From JACMMS01 sp043758775 (GTDB lineage Bacteria; Pseudomonadota; Gammaproteobacteria; Burkholderiales; Methylophilaceae), in assembly GCA_043758775.1 (NCBI GenBank), contig JAYVMU010000011.1, positions 1-11,704 on the forward strand: DNA of 11,704 nucleotides, read 5' to 3'. The position numbers and the translations under genes were made by a program. Below the pieces are notes generated by a model that worked only from the letters and a program-made list of their open reading frames with translations, was not told where the DNA came from and did no database searches. The first letter of the stretch is position 1, and every line of letters starts with the position of its first letter. Shown here one piece after another: positions 1 to 6,053 of the stretch.

Positions 1-92
1 TCCAGGCCATAATCAGAGGTACTCGTCTGTGTTTAAGTGATATGCCATTTTATGCTATTTGGACTAAATCTAGTGATTCGTGCAAAGGTCTC
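1..92. mobile_element. Probable outer end of an IS5-family insertion sequence (rest lies left of the window)
   Basis: Read on the minus strand from base 92, the sequence begins GAGACCTTTGCA. This is the terminal inverted repeat I recall for IS1106-like members of the IS5 family. The element would therefore end at 92 and extend leftwards out of the window. A short + strand frame ending in TGA at 38-40 could be the tail of a gene inside it, but I do not recognise it as a transposase. The opposite end and the target duplication are not visible, so the call rests on one terminal motif recalled from memory. Confidence 0.4.
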
Positions 93-102
93 ATATTAAA
101 CT

Positions 103-151
103 GGAAAGTAGACACTTAATTATTGGAACAATAATTAAGTGTCTACTTTCT
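103..151. repeat. Perfect inverted repeat, 22-base arms, GAA loop
   Basis: Bases 104-125 are the exact reverse complement of 129-150, leaving a three-base loop (126-128). A G-T pair at 103/151 could extend the stem. The arms are AT-rich and are not followed by a run of T, so this is not a standard terminator. It lies between the probable IS end and the umuC scrap. It could be a miniature element, two facing IS ends, a protein-binding cruciform or a replication or recombination site of the lost element. Confidence 0.9.
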
Positions 152-180
152 TCAATTATCTCACTTCTACCTCTGTAATA

Positions 181-315
181 ACGACTCCCAAACGCAGCAT
201 CGCTCTCATCGACGTCAATAACTTCTACGTGTCCTGTGAGCGTGTGCTCAATCCTAAGCAGATAGGTAAGCCAGTTGTGGTGTTGAGCAATAACGATGGC
301 ACTAATAAGCCTTAA
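181..315 (+). pseudogene. umuC: umuC-like Y-family DNA polymerase, N-terminal fragment
   Basis: The frame through 199-300 translates to a typical UmuC N-terminus: IALIDVNNFYVSCERVLNP followed by a stretch ending PVVVLSNNDG. It includes the first catalytic Asp (the D of LIDVNNFY) and the steric-gate region of Y-family polymerases. UmuC is the catalytic subunit of DNA polymerase V in SOS translesion synthesis and is about 420 residues long. Here similarity stops after about 40 residues and the frame ends at TAA 313-315. No ATG start is present upstream; the only in-frame candidate is a GTG at 139 inside the hairpin. The piece is a dead remnant. umuDC genes are common on plasmids and integrated elements, which fits the adjacent tRNA fragment and IS end. 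Confidence 0.8.
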
Positions 316-337
316 AAGATAAGCACTTTAGAATTTC

Positions 338-363
338 GGGTTCGATTCCCATCACCCGCTCCA
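338..363 (+). other. 3' end of a tRNA-Gly gene, probable attachment-site remnant
   Basis: Bases 353-359 (CACCCGC), T360 and CCA 361-363 form the 3' acceptor strand, discriminator and CCA of a tRNA. They are preceded by a T-loop TTCGATT (341-347) and the 3' T-stem CCCAT (348-352). The 5' T-stem should read ATGGG, but only GGG (338-340) matches; 336-337 are TC. No GCGGGTG acceptor start, D-arm or anticodon arm exists upstream. U73 with a GCGGG acceptor points to tRNA-Gly. A tRNA 3' end cut off inside the T-arm is the usual footprint left by tyrosine-integrase elements at the end away from the intact tRNA. Confidence 0.75.
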
Positions 364-557
364 ACAATATACCCTCACCAAAAACTCAAAAACAATTTTG
401 CTATGTTGCCATGGGGCAGCTAAATCAATAGTTACATATTCAAATTGAAAAAACTATTTCATACATAAAATATGTGATGTGCCTCCTATAATTCCTATTT
501 TCAGAATCAGCTTGTAATAAGGCTAGAGCAACCATTCCAACCCCTTCTAACCAGTCC
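364..557. other. Spacer with no gene found
   Basis: This AT-rich stretch separates the tRNA remnant from the rnk promoter region. I see no coding frame with recognisable similarity, no RNA gene and no strong hairpin in it. Confidence 0.6.
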
Positions 558-566
558 TGCTATACT
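558..566 (+). promoter_or_regulatory. Candidate extended -10 promoter of rnk
   Basis: TGCTATACT is an extended -10 element (TG, one base, then TATACT) 49 bases upstream of the rnk start. No good -35 box sits at normal spacing, which is tolerated when the TG extension is present. A ribosome binding site AGAGGT follows at 605-610, five bases before the rnk ATG. Confidence 0.4.
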
Positions 567-615
567 CTAGGTTGCCTGTTGAGGCTATCATATTAACTAA
601 TTATAGAGGTATGTT

Positions 616-1029
616 ATGAGTCAAAAACCCGCCATCGTGATTTCCGAATTAGATGCTTCGAGACTTGAGGTTTTAATGAAAGCATTGCCAGACAATGCTT
701 TCCCTGGAAAATCTGCGCTTGAGGACGAATTAGCCCGATCTGAAATTGTGGAGCCAAAAGATATGCCTCCCAATGTAGTGACAATGAATTCAACGGTCAG
801 ATTTAGAGTTTCATCATCTAAAGATGAGTTCTGCCTAACACTTGTCTATCCCAAAGATATGGATCAGACCGGACGCACGATATCGATACTGGCACCAGTG
901 GGCAGTGCATTACTCGGCCTGGCGCAAGGTGATGAAATCGAATGGCCAAAACCTGGTGGAGGATCAATGATTGTCCAACTTGAAGAAGTAACTTACCAAC
1001 CAGAACGAGCTGGGGATTACCATTTGTAA
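616..1029 (+). CDS. rnk: Regulator of nucleoside diphosphate kinase (Rnk), GreA/GreB-like
   Basis: The 137-residue product matches Rnk in length (E. coli Rnk is 136) and in its signature stretches: VVTMNS near residues 54-59, LVYPKDM near 76-82, APVGSALLGL near 93-102 and the closing YQPERAGDY. Rnk has a short N-terminal helical segment and a C-terminal GreA/GreB-type domain. In E. coli it binds RNA polymerase at the secondary channel and affects nucleoside diphosphate kinase levels. The start at 616 is supported by AGAGGT at 605-610. A candidate promoter lies at 558-566 and a strong terminator follows at once, so the gene appears to be transcribed alone. Its left flank is the mobile-element debris; its right flank is a hydrolase remnant. 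There is no sign of damage. Confidence 0.92.
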   Translation: MSQKPAIVISELDASRLEVLMKALPDNAFPGKSALEDELARSEIVEPKDMPPNVVTMNSTVRFRVSSSKDEFCLTLVYPKDMDQTGRTISILAPVGSALLGLAQGDEIEWPKPGGGSMIVQLEEVTYQPERAGDYHL

Positions 1030-1039
1030 AGCCAGATAG

Positions 1040-1065
1040 AGCCCACTTCTGTAGTGGGCTTTTTT
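1040..1065 (+). terminator. Rho-independent terminator of rnk
   Basis: AGCCCACT (1040-1047) pairs with AGTGGGCT (1053-1060) around the loop TCTGT, and the stem runs into a T tract (1060-1065). It begins 11 bases after the rnk stop codon. Confidence 0.9.
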
Positions 1066-1079
1066 CATTAAAAGTTTAA

Positions 1080-1349
1080 TGTAATCTTATTCAACTTCAT
1101 CACAAAACTTACCTAGATGTTGCTGCACAAATCAAATCTATTCCACAAATACATTTTGTTGGCGCTCAGGATAAACGCATACCAGCTAGTATTGCAGCGG
1201 CTTTTTTAGCTCACCAACAAAGCAGTTGCACGACGATCATTAATGTAGCCAGTGCCGACCACGAGCATGGCTGGAACAACATATGGCGAGATTTATTACA
1301 AAAAACTCCAAAGTGTTATGTCGCAATAAACTATAATTTAGTTTATTAA
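1080..1349 (+). pseudogene. C-terminal remnant of a probable alpha/beta hydrolase
   Basis: A frame open from just after TAA 1077-1079 to TAA 1347-1349 has no ATG. It encodes about 89 residues containing IPQIHFVGAQDKRIPASIAA and, 35 residues on, ASADHEHGW. This pattern fits the end of an alpha/beta hydrolase: an Asp after the late beta strand (the D of AQDK) and a His near the C-terminus (the H of ADHEHGW), two members of the catalytic triad. The nucleophile domain is missing. The piece lies directly behind the rnk terminator with no start codon or ribosome site, so it should be silent. The last 10-15 residues look like unrelated AT-rich sequence. The family call is by motif pattern only. Confidence 0.5.
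1325..1347. promoter_or_regulatory. Candidate thiD promoter -10 box inside a 9-base-arm inverted repeat
   Basis: TATAAT at 1332-1337 is a consensus -10 box 30 bases before the thiD ATG. It lies within AATAAACTA (1325-1333) and its exact reverse complement TAGTTTATT (1339-1347). No convincing -35 box is seen, and AT-rich repeats of this length can arise by chance. Confidence 0.4.
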
Positions 1350-1366
1350 ATGAATTGATTAGTTCG

Positions 1367-2269
1367 ATGACCAAAACCCCACCTTGTGTAATGACATTTG
1401 CCGCAACCGACCCTAGTGGCGGTGCAGGCTTACAAGCTGATATTTTGGCTTTAGCCAGCATAGGCTGCCATCCACTTTCTGTTGTCACGGCGATTACTGT
1501 GCAAGACACAGTAGGTGTAGACAGCGTGATGGCATTTGATGCCGACTGGATTGATGATCAAGCGCGAACGATTTTAGAAGATGTACAAGTATCAGCATTT
1601 AAACTCGGGATGTTGGGTAGCGTAGAAAATATCGCCGTGATTGCTGAAATTATGGCGGATTATCCAGATGTGCCTTTGTTGATTGACCCTGTTTTGTCTT
1701 CAGGTCGTGGTGATGAGTTGGCGAATGAGGAAATGATGGAAGCAATGACGGAGCTGCTCTTCCCACAGGCCACATTAATTACACCAAACAGCTTGGAAGC
1801 GCGCCGCCTGGCTTTTGTAAATGCAGATGATGAAATTCAAAACTCATCGCTCAATGAATGTGCGCAACGTTTATTACAAATGGGCTGTGAATATGTGCTA
1901 ATTACTGGCACGCATGAACGCTCAATCGAAGTCGTTAACTCTTTGTATGGCGGTGCGGACAACATGACGGGTTTGATTAAAGCCTATCACTGGGAACGTT
2001 TGCTCGGCAGTTATCATGGTTCCGGTTGCACACTGACCTCTGCTATTGCCGCTTGTTTAGCGCATGGCTTAAGCATGGAGGAAGCCATACAGGAAGCACA
2101 AGAATACACTTGGCAAACCCTTAAAAATGCGTTCAGGCCCGGTATGGGTCAATATATTCCTGATCGCTTCTTTTGGGCACGTGAAGATGAAACAGACGAG
2201 AAAGACGACCTTCAAAATGAAAGTAATGGAGAGGTAAATGGCGAAAAGCCACCATCTAGCCAGCATTAA
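1367..2269 (+). CDS. thiD: Hydroxymethylpyrimidine/phosphomethylpyrimidine kinase (ThiD)
   Basis: ThiD phosphorylates HMP to HMP-P and then to HMP-PP, the pyrimidine half of thiamine. The protein belongs to the ribokinase family. TDPSGGAGLQAD at residues 14-25 is the HMP-binding N-terminal motif, KLGMLGS follows in the middle, LITPN marks the nucleotide side, and GSGCTL at 218-223 carries the anion hole and the Cys221 position. I take the ATG at 1367 (300 residues) over a TTG at 1355 that would add four residues; neither has a good Shine-Dalgarno. After the normal end near residue 270 there is a charged tail of about 30 residues, rich in Asp and Glu, whose last codons overlap thiE. No TPP riboswitch is visible upstream. 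Confidence 0.93.
   Translation: MTKTPPCVMTFAATDPSGGAGLQADILALASIGCHPLSVVTAITVQDTVGVDSVMAFDADWIDDQARTILEDVQVSAFKLGMLGSVENIAVIAEIMADYPDVPLLIDPVLSSGRGDELANEEMMEAMTELLFPQATLITPNSLEARRLAFVNADDEIQNSSLNECAQRLLQMGCEYVLITGTHERSIEVVNSLYGGADNMTGLIKAYHWERLLGSYHGSGCTLTSAIAACLAHGLSMEEAIQEAQEYTWQTLKNAFRPGMGQYIPDRFFWAREDETDEKDDLQNESNGEVNGEKPPSSQH
2228..2240 (+). promoter_or_regulatory. Ribosome binding site of thiE inside thiD
   Basis: GGAGAGG (2228-2234) lies three bases before the ATG at 2238 and within the thiD reading frame. It fixes the thiE start 32 bases before the thiD stop, an arrangement that usually couples translation of the two genes. Confidence 0.75.
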
Positions 2270-2906
2270 TTTTAAATATCAAAAACACAATATTAGTGGC
2301 TTATATGCCATAACACCTGATGTTGATGATTCTGTGCAACTTGCTTTACGAGTTGAAGCGGCATTAATAGGCGGTGCGCGCTTAGTACAGTATCGCCATA
2401 AAGCGGCCAGCTATAGCTTAAAGCTAGAACAGGCATCTGAGTTATTGGCATTGTGTCACGGCTACGACGCTCAGCTAATCATTAATGATGACGTTAATTT
2501 GTGTATAGCAATTAATGCAGATGGGGTACATTTAGGCGCAAGTGATGATGAAATTGCCACAGCCCGAAAAAAATTAGGCTCAGATAAAATCATAGGTGCA
2601 TCCTGCTATAACCAGCTTGATTTAGCTAAAGTGGCACAGTCCGCCGGTGCCAGCTATGTGGCATTTGGTGCATGTTTTGTTTCCAGCACTAAGCCTGCTG
2701 CTGAACATGCACTGCTGAGTTTATTCACTCTAGCCAAAAAAGAATTAACGCTGCCTGTGATTGCCATTGGTGGCATTACGCTGACTAATGCGCAATCTGT
2801 TATTGATGCTGGTGCAGACGCAATTGCCATCATTAATGCCTTATTTGGTGCAGCAGATGTTGCAGCGGCAGCACAGCAATATACGCAATTATTTTATAAC
2901 GCTTAA
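2238..2906 (+). CDS. thiE: Thiamine phosphate synthase (ThiE)
   Basis: ThiE joins HMP-PP to thiazole phosphate to give thiamine phosphate and pyrophosphate. The 222-residue TIM-barrel protein (E. coli 211) shows YAITP at 23-27, QYRHK at 51-55, the magnesium-binding INDD at 82-85, ADGVHLG at 94-100, the phosphate loop SSTK at 149-152 and IGGIT at 177-181. Most family members read QYRDK where this one has His54; the neighbouring Gln, Arg and Lys that contact pyrophosphate are kept. It overlaps thiD by 32 bases and is followed by hemL after 24 bases with no terminator. ThiD supplies its substrate, so the pair form one module. Confidence 0.93.
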   Translation: MAKSHHLASINFKYQKHNISGLYAITPDVDDSVQLALRVEAALIGGARLVQYRHKAASYSLKLEQASELLALCHGYDAQLIINDDVNLCIAINADGVHLGASDDEIATARKKLGSDKIIGASCYNQLDLAKVAQSAGASYVAFGACFVSSTKPAAEHALLSLFTLAKKELTLPVIAIGGITLTNAQSVIDAGADAIAIINALFGAADVAAAAQQYTQLFYNA

Positions 2907-2930
2907 ACTTCAATTATTTAGTCCCAAACC

Positions 2931-4217
2931 ATGACCTTATCAAACAATCAACAACTATTCGACAAATCTCAACAATTGATTCCAGGTGGTGTTAATTCAC
3001 CGGTACGTGCATTTCGCTCAGTGGGTGGCACGCCGATATTCTTCAAAAAAGGCTTAGGCTCCAAGCTATGGGATGTGGATGGTAAGGAGTATATCGACTA
3101 CATCAACTCGTGGGGGCCCATGATTTTAGGACATGCGCATCCACAAGTGATTAAAGCAGTACAGGAAGTGGCGGAAAATAGCTTATCTTTCGGCGCGCCC
3201 ACAGGTTTAGAGCTGGAAATGGCCGAACTTATTAATAAGCTTGTGCCAAGTATGGAGCAAATACGCTTAGTGAGCAGCGGCACCGAGGCCACTATGAGTG
3301 CGATTCGTGTTGCACGCGGCTTTACAGGCCGCGATAAAATCGTTAAATTTGAAGGCTGCTACCACGGTCACTCTGATGGCTTATTAGTTAAAGCTGGCTC
3401 TGGCTTACTCACTTTTGGCGAGCCAGACTCAGGCGGTGTGCCAGCAAGCGTCGCTGCACACACACTCACGCTTGAGTACAATAATACTCAACAATTAGAA
3501 GACTTATTTACAAGAATTAGCAATGAAATTGCCTGCGTCATTATTGAACCAGTCGTTGGTAATATGAACTTAATCGTGCCGTCCATGGAGTTCTTGCAAA
3601 CCTTGCGCGCACTCTGCACCAAACATGGCAGCGTATTGATATTCGATGAAGTAATGACGGGCTTCCGTGTACATTTAGGTGGCGCGCAGGCTTTATATAA
3701 CATAAAACCAGACATGACTACACTCGGCAAAATCATTGGTGGCGGATTGCCCGTAGGCGCATTTGGTGGGCGTAAGGATATTATGCAGCATCTCGCGCCA
3801 GTCGGTAAGGTTTATCAAGCCGGCACGCTTTCTGGTAATCCTGTCGCAGTTACCGCGGGTTTAAAAACGCTAGAACTTATTCAAGCACCAGATTTCCATG
3901 TAAAACTTGCAGCACAAACCCAAAATTTGGTGGCTGGTTTAGTGCAAGTAGCGGCTGAAGCCAGCGTTATATTTAGTGCCCAAAGTGTGGGTGGCATGTT
4001 TGGTTTGTATTTCAGTGAGCGTTGCCCAACTAGTTTTGCCGAAATGATGCAGTCTAACAAAACAGCGTTTAATGTGTTTTTCCATGCCATGTTAGATGCA
4101 GGTATTTATCTGGGCCCTTCAGCGTTTGAGGCAGGCTTTGTATCTATCGCACATAGCGATGCAGATATTGCATTAACAATTAGTAAGGCAAAGCAAGCAT
4201 TTGAGTTGCTGAGATAA
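2931..4217 (+). CDS. hemL: Glutamate-1-semialdehyde 2,1-aminomutase (HemL)
   Basis: HemL converts glutamate-1-semialdehyde into 5-aminolevulinate, the last step of the C5 route to heme and other tetrapyrroles. It is a cytoplasmic, dimeric, class III PLP aminotransferase. The 428-residue product (E. coli 426) has PGGVNSPVRAF at 18-28, SSGTEATMSAIR at 115-126, YHGHSDG at 144-150, the PLP-contacting DEVMTGFR at 239-246 and the Schiff-base lysine K267 in TLGKIIGGGLPVGAFGG. YQAGTLSGNP follows. The frame is complete. No Shine-Dalgarno is visible before the ATG, so translation may rely on coupling or a leader with little structure. The 24-base gap from thiE suggests co-transcription. No convincing terminator follows the gene. 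Confidence 0.96.
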   Translation: MTLSNNQQLFDKSQQLIPGGVNSPVRAFRSVGGTPIFFKKGLGSKLWDVDGKEYIDYINSWGPMILGHAHPQVIKAVQEVAENSLSFGAPTGLELEMAELINKLVPSMEQIRLVSSGTEATMSAIRVARGFTGRDKIVKFEGCYHGHSDGLLVKAGSGLLTFGEPDSGGVPASVAAHTLTLEYNNTQQLEDLFTRISNEIACVIIEPVVGNMNLIVPSMEFLQTLRALCTKHGSVLIFDEVMTGFRVHLGGAQALYNIKPDMTTLGKIIGGGLPVGAFGGRKDIMQHLAPVGKVYQAGTLSGNPVAVTAGLKTLELIQAPDFHVKLAAQTQNLVAGLVQVAAEASVIFSAQSVGGMFGLYFSERCPTSFAEMMQSNKTAFNVFFHAMLDAGIYLGPSAFEAGFVSIAHSDADIALTISKAKQAFELLR

Positions 4218-4417
4218 GCTAACTTACTAGCTGATAGCGCATTTTAGCACTGGGGCACACCATAGTTTTGTAAGTATTTGCTGTTGAATAATTTTTTCTT
4301 GAAACTTTATTCCGTAGATTAAAAACTAAATTAAACAAACATTTAATTTAATACATGTATTTTTAAAGATTTGATTCAACAAATAAGCTTTAATAAAAAA
4401 TAAGAGAGGAATATGGC
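4218..4417 (+). promoter_or_regulatory. gdhA upstream region with a 12-bp palindrome
   Basis: This 200-base gap is very AT-rich and must hold the end of the hemL transcript and the gdhA promoter, but I cannot pick one clear -35/-10 pair. Weak boxes include TTGATT at 4371-4376. AATACATGTATT (4350-4361) is a perfect 12-bp palindrome and a candidate operator. GAGAGGA at 4404-4410 is a strong ribosome binding site, seven bases before the ATG at 4418. Confidence 0.35.
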
Positions 4418-4426
4418 ATGCCATAT
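4411..4426. repeat. 16-bp perfect palindrome centred on the gdhA start codon
   Basis: ATATGGCATGCCATAT equals its own reverse complement, and the gdhA start ATG (4418-4420) sits at its centre. It also contains a second ATG at 4413, which opens a five-codon frame ending at TAG 4428-4430. That codon lies only two bases from the Shine-Dalgarno, against seven for the gdhA ATG. Confidence 0.85.
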
Positions 4427-5769
4427 GTAGCAGCAGCTATTGCAAAATTGAAGAGATCAGCTCCTGCTGAGCATGAGTTTTACCAAACCGTTGATGAAGT
4501 CTTAACATCGCTGCGCCCGCTGTTGGATAAGAATCCAAAATACAGAAAAATAACATTATTGAGCGTTTGGTTGAGCCCGAGCGCCAAATCATGTTTCGTG
4601 TCGCTTGGATTGATGATAGAGGCCATGTTCAGGTCAATAAAGGCTATCGCGTTGAATTTAACTCAGCAATTGGCCCTTATAAAGGCGGTATACGATTCCA
4701 CCCTAGTGTTTATGGCGGTATTATTAAATTCTTGGGCTTTGAGCAAATCTTCAAAAACTCACTCACTGGTTTGGCAATCGGTGGCGGTAAGGGTGGCAGT
4801 GACTTTGATCCGAAAAGCAAATCAGATAACGAAATCATGCATTTCTGCCAATCATTCATGAATGAGTTATATCGTCATATTGGGCCAACAACCGATATCC
4901 CAGCAGGTGACATTGGTGTTGGTGCTCGTGAAATCGGCTATATGTTCGGGCAATACAAACGCTTAACAGGTCATTATGACGGTGTATTTACTGGTAAAAA
5001 ACTAAACTGGGGTGGTTCATTAGCACGTACTGAAGCCACTGGCTACGGCTCAGTTTACTTTGCACAAAATATGATGCAAGGTCGCGGTGATACTTTAGAA
5101 GGTAAAACCTGTGCCGTATCTGGTGCTGGTAACGTTGCCATTTACACCATACAAAAACTATATCAATTAGGTGCTAAACCAGTGACATGCAGCGATTCAC
5201 GCGGCATGATCTTTCACGAAAGGGGCATTGATTTATCAGTGCTTAAACAACTTAAAGAAGTTGAAGGTGCATGTCTTTCTCAATATATTGAGCATCATCC
5301 TGATGCAAAATACACAGCTGCGGGCGATTACCCTACAGGTAGGAATCAGGTATGGTCTGTGCCATGTCAGGCCGCTTTCCCCAGTGCTACGCAAAATGAG
5401 TTAAATGAGGCAGATGCTGAAGTGCTACTAAAAAATGGCTGTATATGTATCTCCGAAGGTGCCAACATGCCTTCTACACCAGAAGCGGTTGAAAAGTTCT
5501 TAAAAGCTGGTATTGCTTACGGTCCTGGTAAAGCCGCTAATGCCGGGGGCGTTGCGACTAGCCAGTTAGAAATGGCACAAAATGCAAGTATGCAGCAGTG
5601 GTCATTTGAAGAAGTAGACGGCAAACTCATCAATATTATGAAGAATATCTACCTAAGTGCAAGCGAAACAGCAAAAGAGTTTGGCGAACCAACCAATCTG
5701 GTATTAGGTGCTAATATTGCTGGTTTCCGTAAAGTGGCAGATGCAATGATTGATCAAGGTGTAGTTTAA
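4418..5769 (+). pseudogene. gdhA: NADP-type glutamate dehydrogenase (GdhA), split by a -1 frameshift
   Basis: GDH aminates 2-oxoglutarate with ammonia and NADPH to give glutamate. Residues 1-44, from ATG 4418 behind GAGAGGA, match the family N-terminus and end in NPKYRK. The continuation NNIIERLVEPERQ is in another frame, starting with AAT at 4549. Joining them gives about 450 residues (E. coli 447). In that numbering AIGPYKGG holds K89, GGGKGG holds the catalytic K125, PAGDIGVG follows, GAGNVA (236-241) binds the nucleotide, and GANMPSTPEA, GKAANAGGVATS and ANIAGFRKVADAM close the protein. One A fewer than expected in the run 4546-4550 explains the break. The unshifted frame runs on as nonsense to 4861. 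The downstream part could only start at TTG 4567 or ATG 4591 and would lack the N-terminal helices. It is otherwise intact, so the break is recent or a sequencing error. Confidence 0.9.
4546..4550 (+). other. Frameshift site in gdhA (A5 run)
   Basis: The sequence reads AGAAAAATAAC. Restoring the family reading needs AGA AAA AAT AAC, one more A. No stop codon follows soon in the unshifted frame and I see no canonical slippery heptamer, so a simple one-base loss fits better than programmed slippage. Confidence 0.85.
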
Positions 5770-5799
5770 AGCTATCCGCAGTGAACTAAATCATGAGAC

Positions 5800-5832
5800 A
5801 GAACCCCGCAGTTTTGCATTGCGGGTTCTTTT
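5800..5832 (+). terminator. Rho-independent terminator of gdhA
   Basis: AGAACCCCGCA (5800-5810) pairs with TGCGGGTTCT (5820-5829) with one bulged C and a nine-base loop, followed by TTT. It starts 30 bases after the gdhA stop codon, which isolates gdhA from gltB. Confidence 0.75.
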
Positions 5833-6019
5833 GCCAAGGCTGCCAGCATTTAGCTCAATTAACTTTGTAGCAGCCTGCTTATAAAATTTGCCTCTGCACG
5901 AATAATAAATCATCCGCGATTTAGATAATGTCTCACTCTTTAACTGGCATTGGCTAACTTATTTCTTCCTGATTATCCACTTTGCTATTTAACTTAATGT
6001 TTAATTTAGCTGGTCGCAT

Positions 6020-6048
6020 TTTTAGATTTCTAAAATAATAGATATAAT
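6020..6048 (+). promoter_or_regulatory. Candidate sigma-70 promoter of gltB overlapping a 16-bp palindrome
   Basis: TTTAGA (6021-6026, four of six matches to TTGACA) lies 16 bases before a consensus TATAAT (6043-6048), placing the transcript start near 6055. The -35 box is embedded in TTTTAGA-TT-TCTAAAA (6020-6035), a perfect 7-bp inverted repeat that could serve as an operator. Confidence 0.45.
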
Positions 6049-6053
6049 TCTAC

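Noticed and set aside
301..363. A complete tRNA gene ending at 363
   Set aside because: Only the T-arm 3' part and acceptor 3' strand are present. No GCGGGTG acceptor 5' strand, D-arm or anticodon arm is found upstream, and the T-stem is mismatched at its base.
528..575. GCAACC/GGTTGC inverted repeat around the rnk promoter
   Set aside because: Six-base arms 36 bases apart are expected by chance.
1066..1366. TPP riboswitch upstream of thiD
   Set aside because: The conserved THI-box blocks (CTGAGA and the later GAACCTGAT-like block) are absent. The region is filled by the hydrolase remnant.
1240..1509. Minus-strand open frame of 89 codons across the start of thiD
   Set aside because: It overlaps the conserved N-terminus of ThiD and the hydrolase remnant and shows no family resemblance.
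4544..4560. Programmed -1 ribosomal frameshifting in gdhA
   Set aside because: There is no X XXY YYZ heptamer in the right phase, no early stop in the unshifted frame, and no such mechanism is known to me for GDH. A one-base loss is simpler.
4567..5769. A shorter intact GDH starting at TTG 4567
   Set aside because: The upstream 44 residues are clearly the missing GDH N-terminus in another frame, and the TTG has no ribosome binding site. It is one frameshifted gene, not a shorter natural one.
5837..5876. AGGCTGC/GCAGCCT inverted repeat after the gdhA terminator
   Set aside because: Seven-base arms around a 26-base loop with no T tract are not convincing as a terminator or operator.
5941..5965. 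Sigma-54 promoter for gltB around TGGCATTGGC
   Set aside because: The -12 TTGC element is missing at the required spacing.
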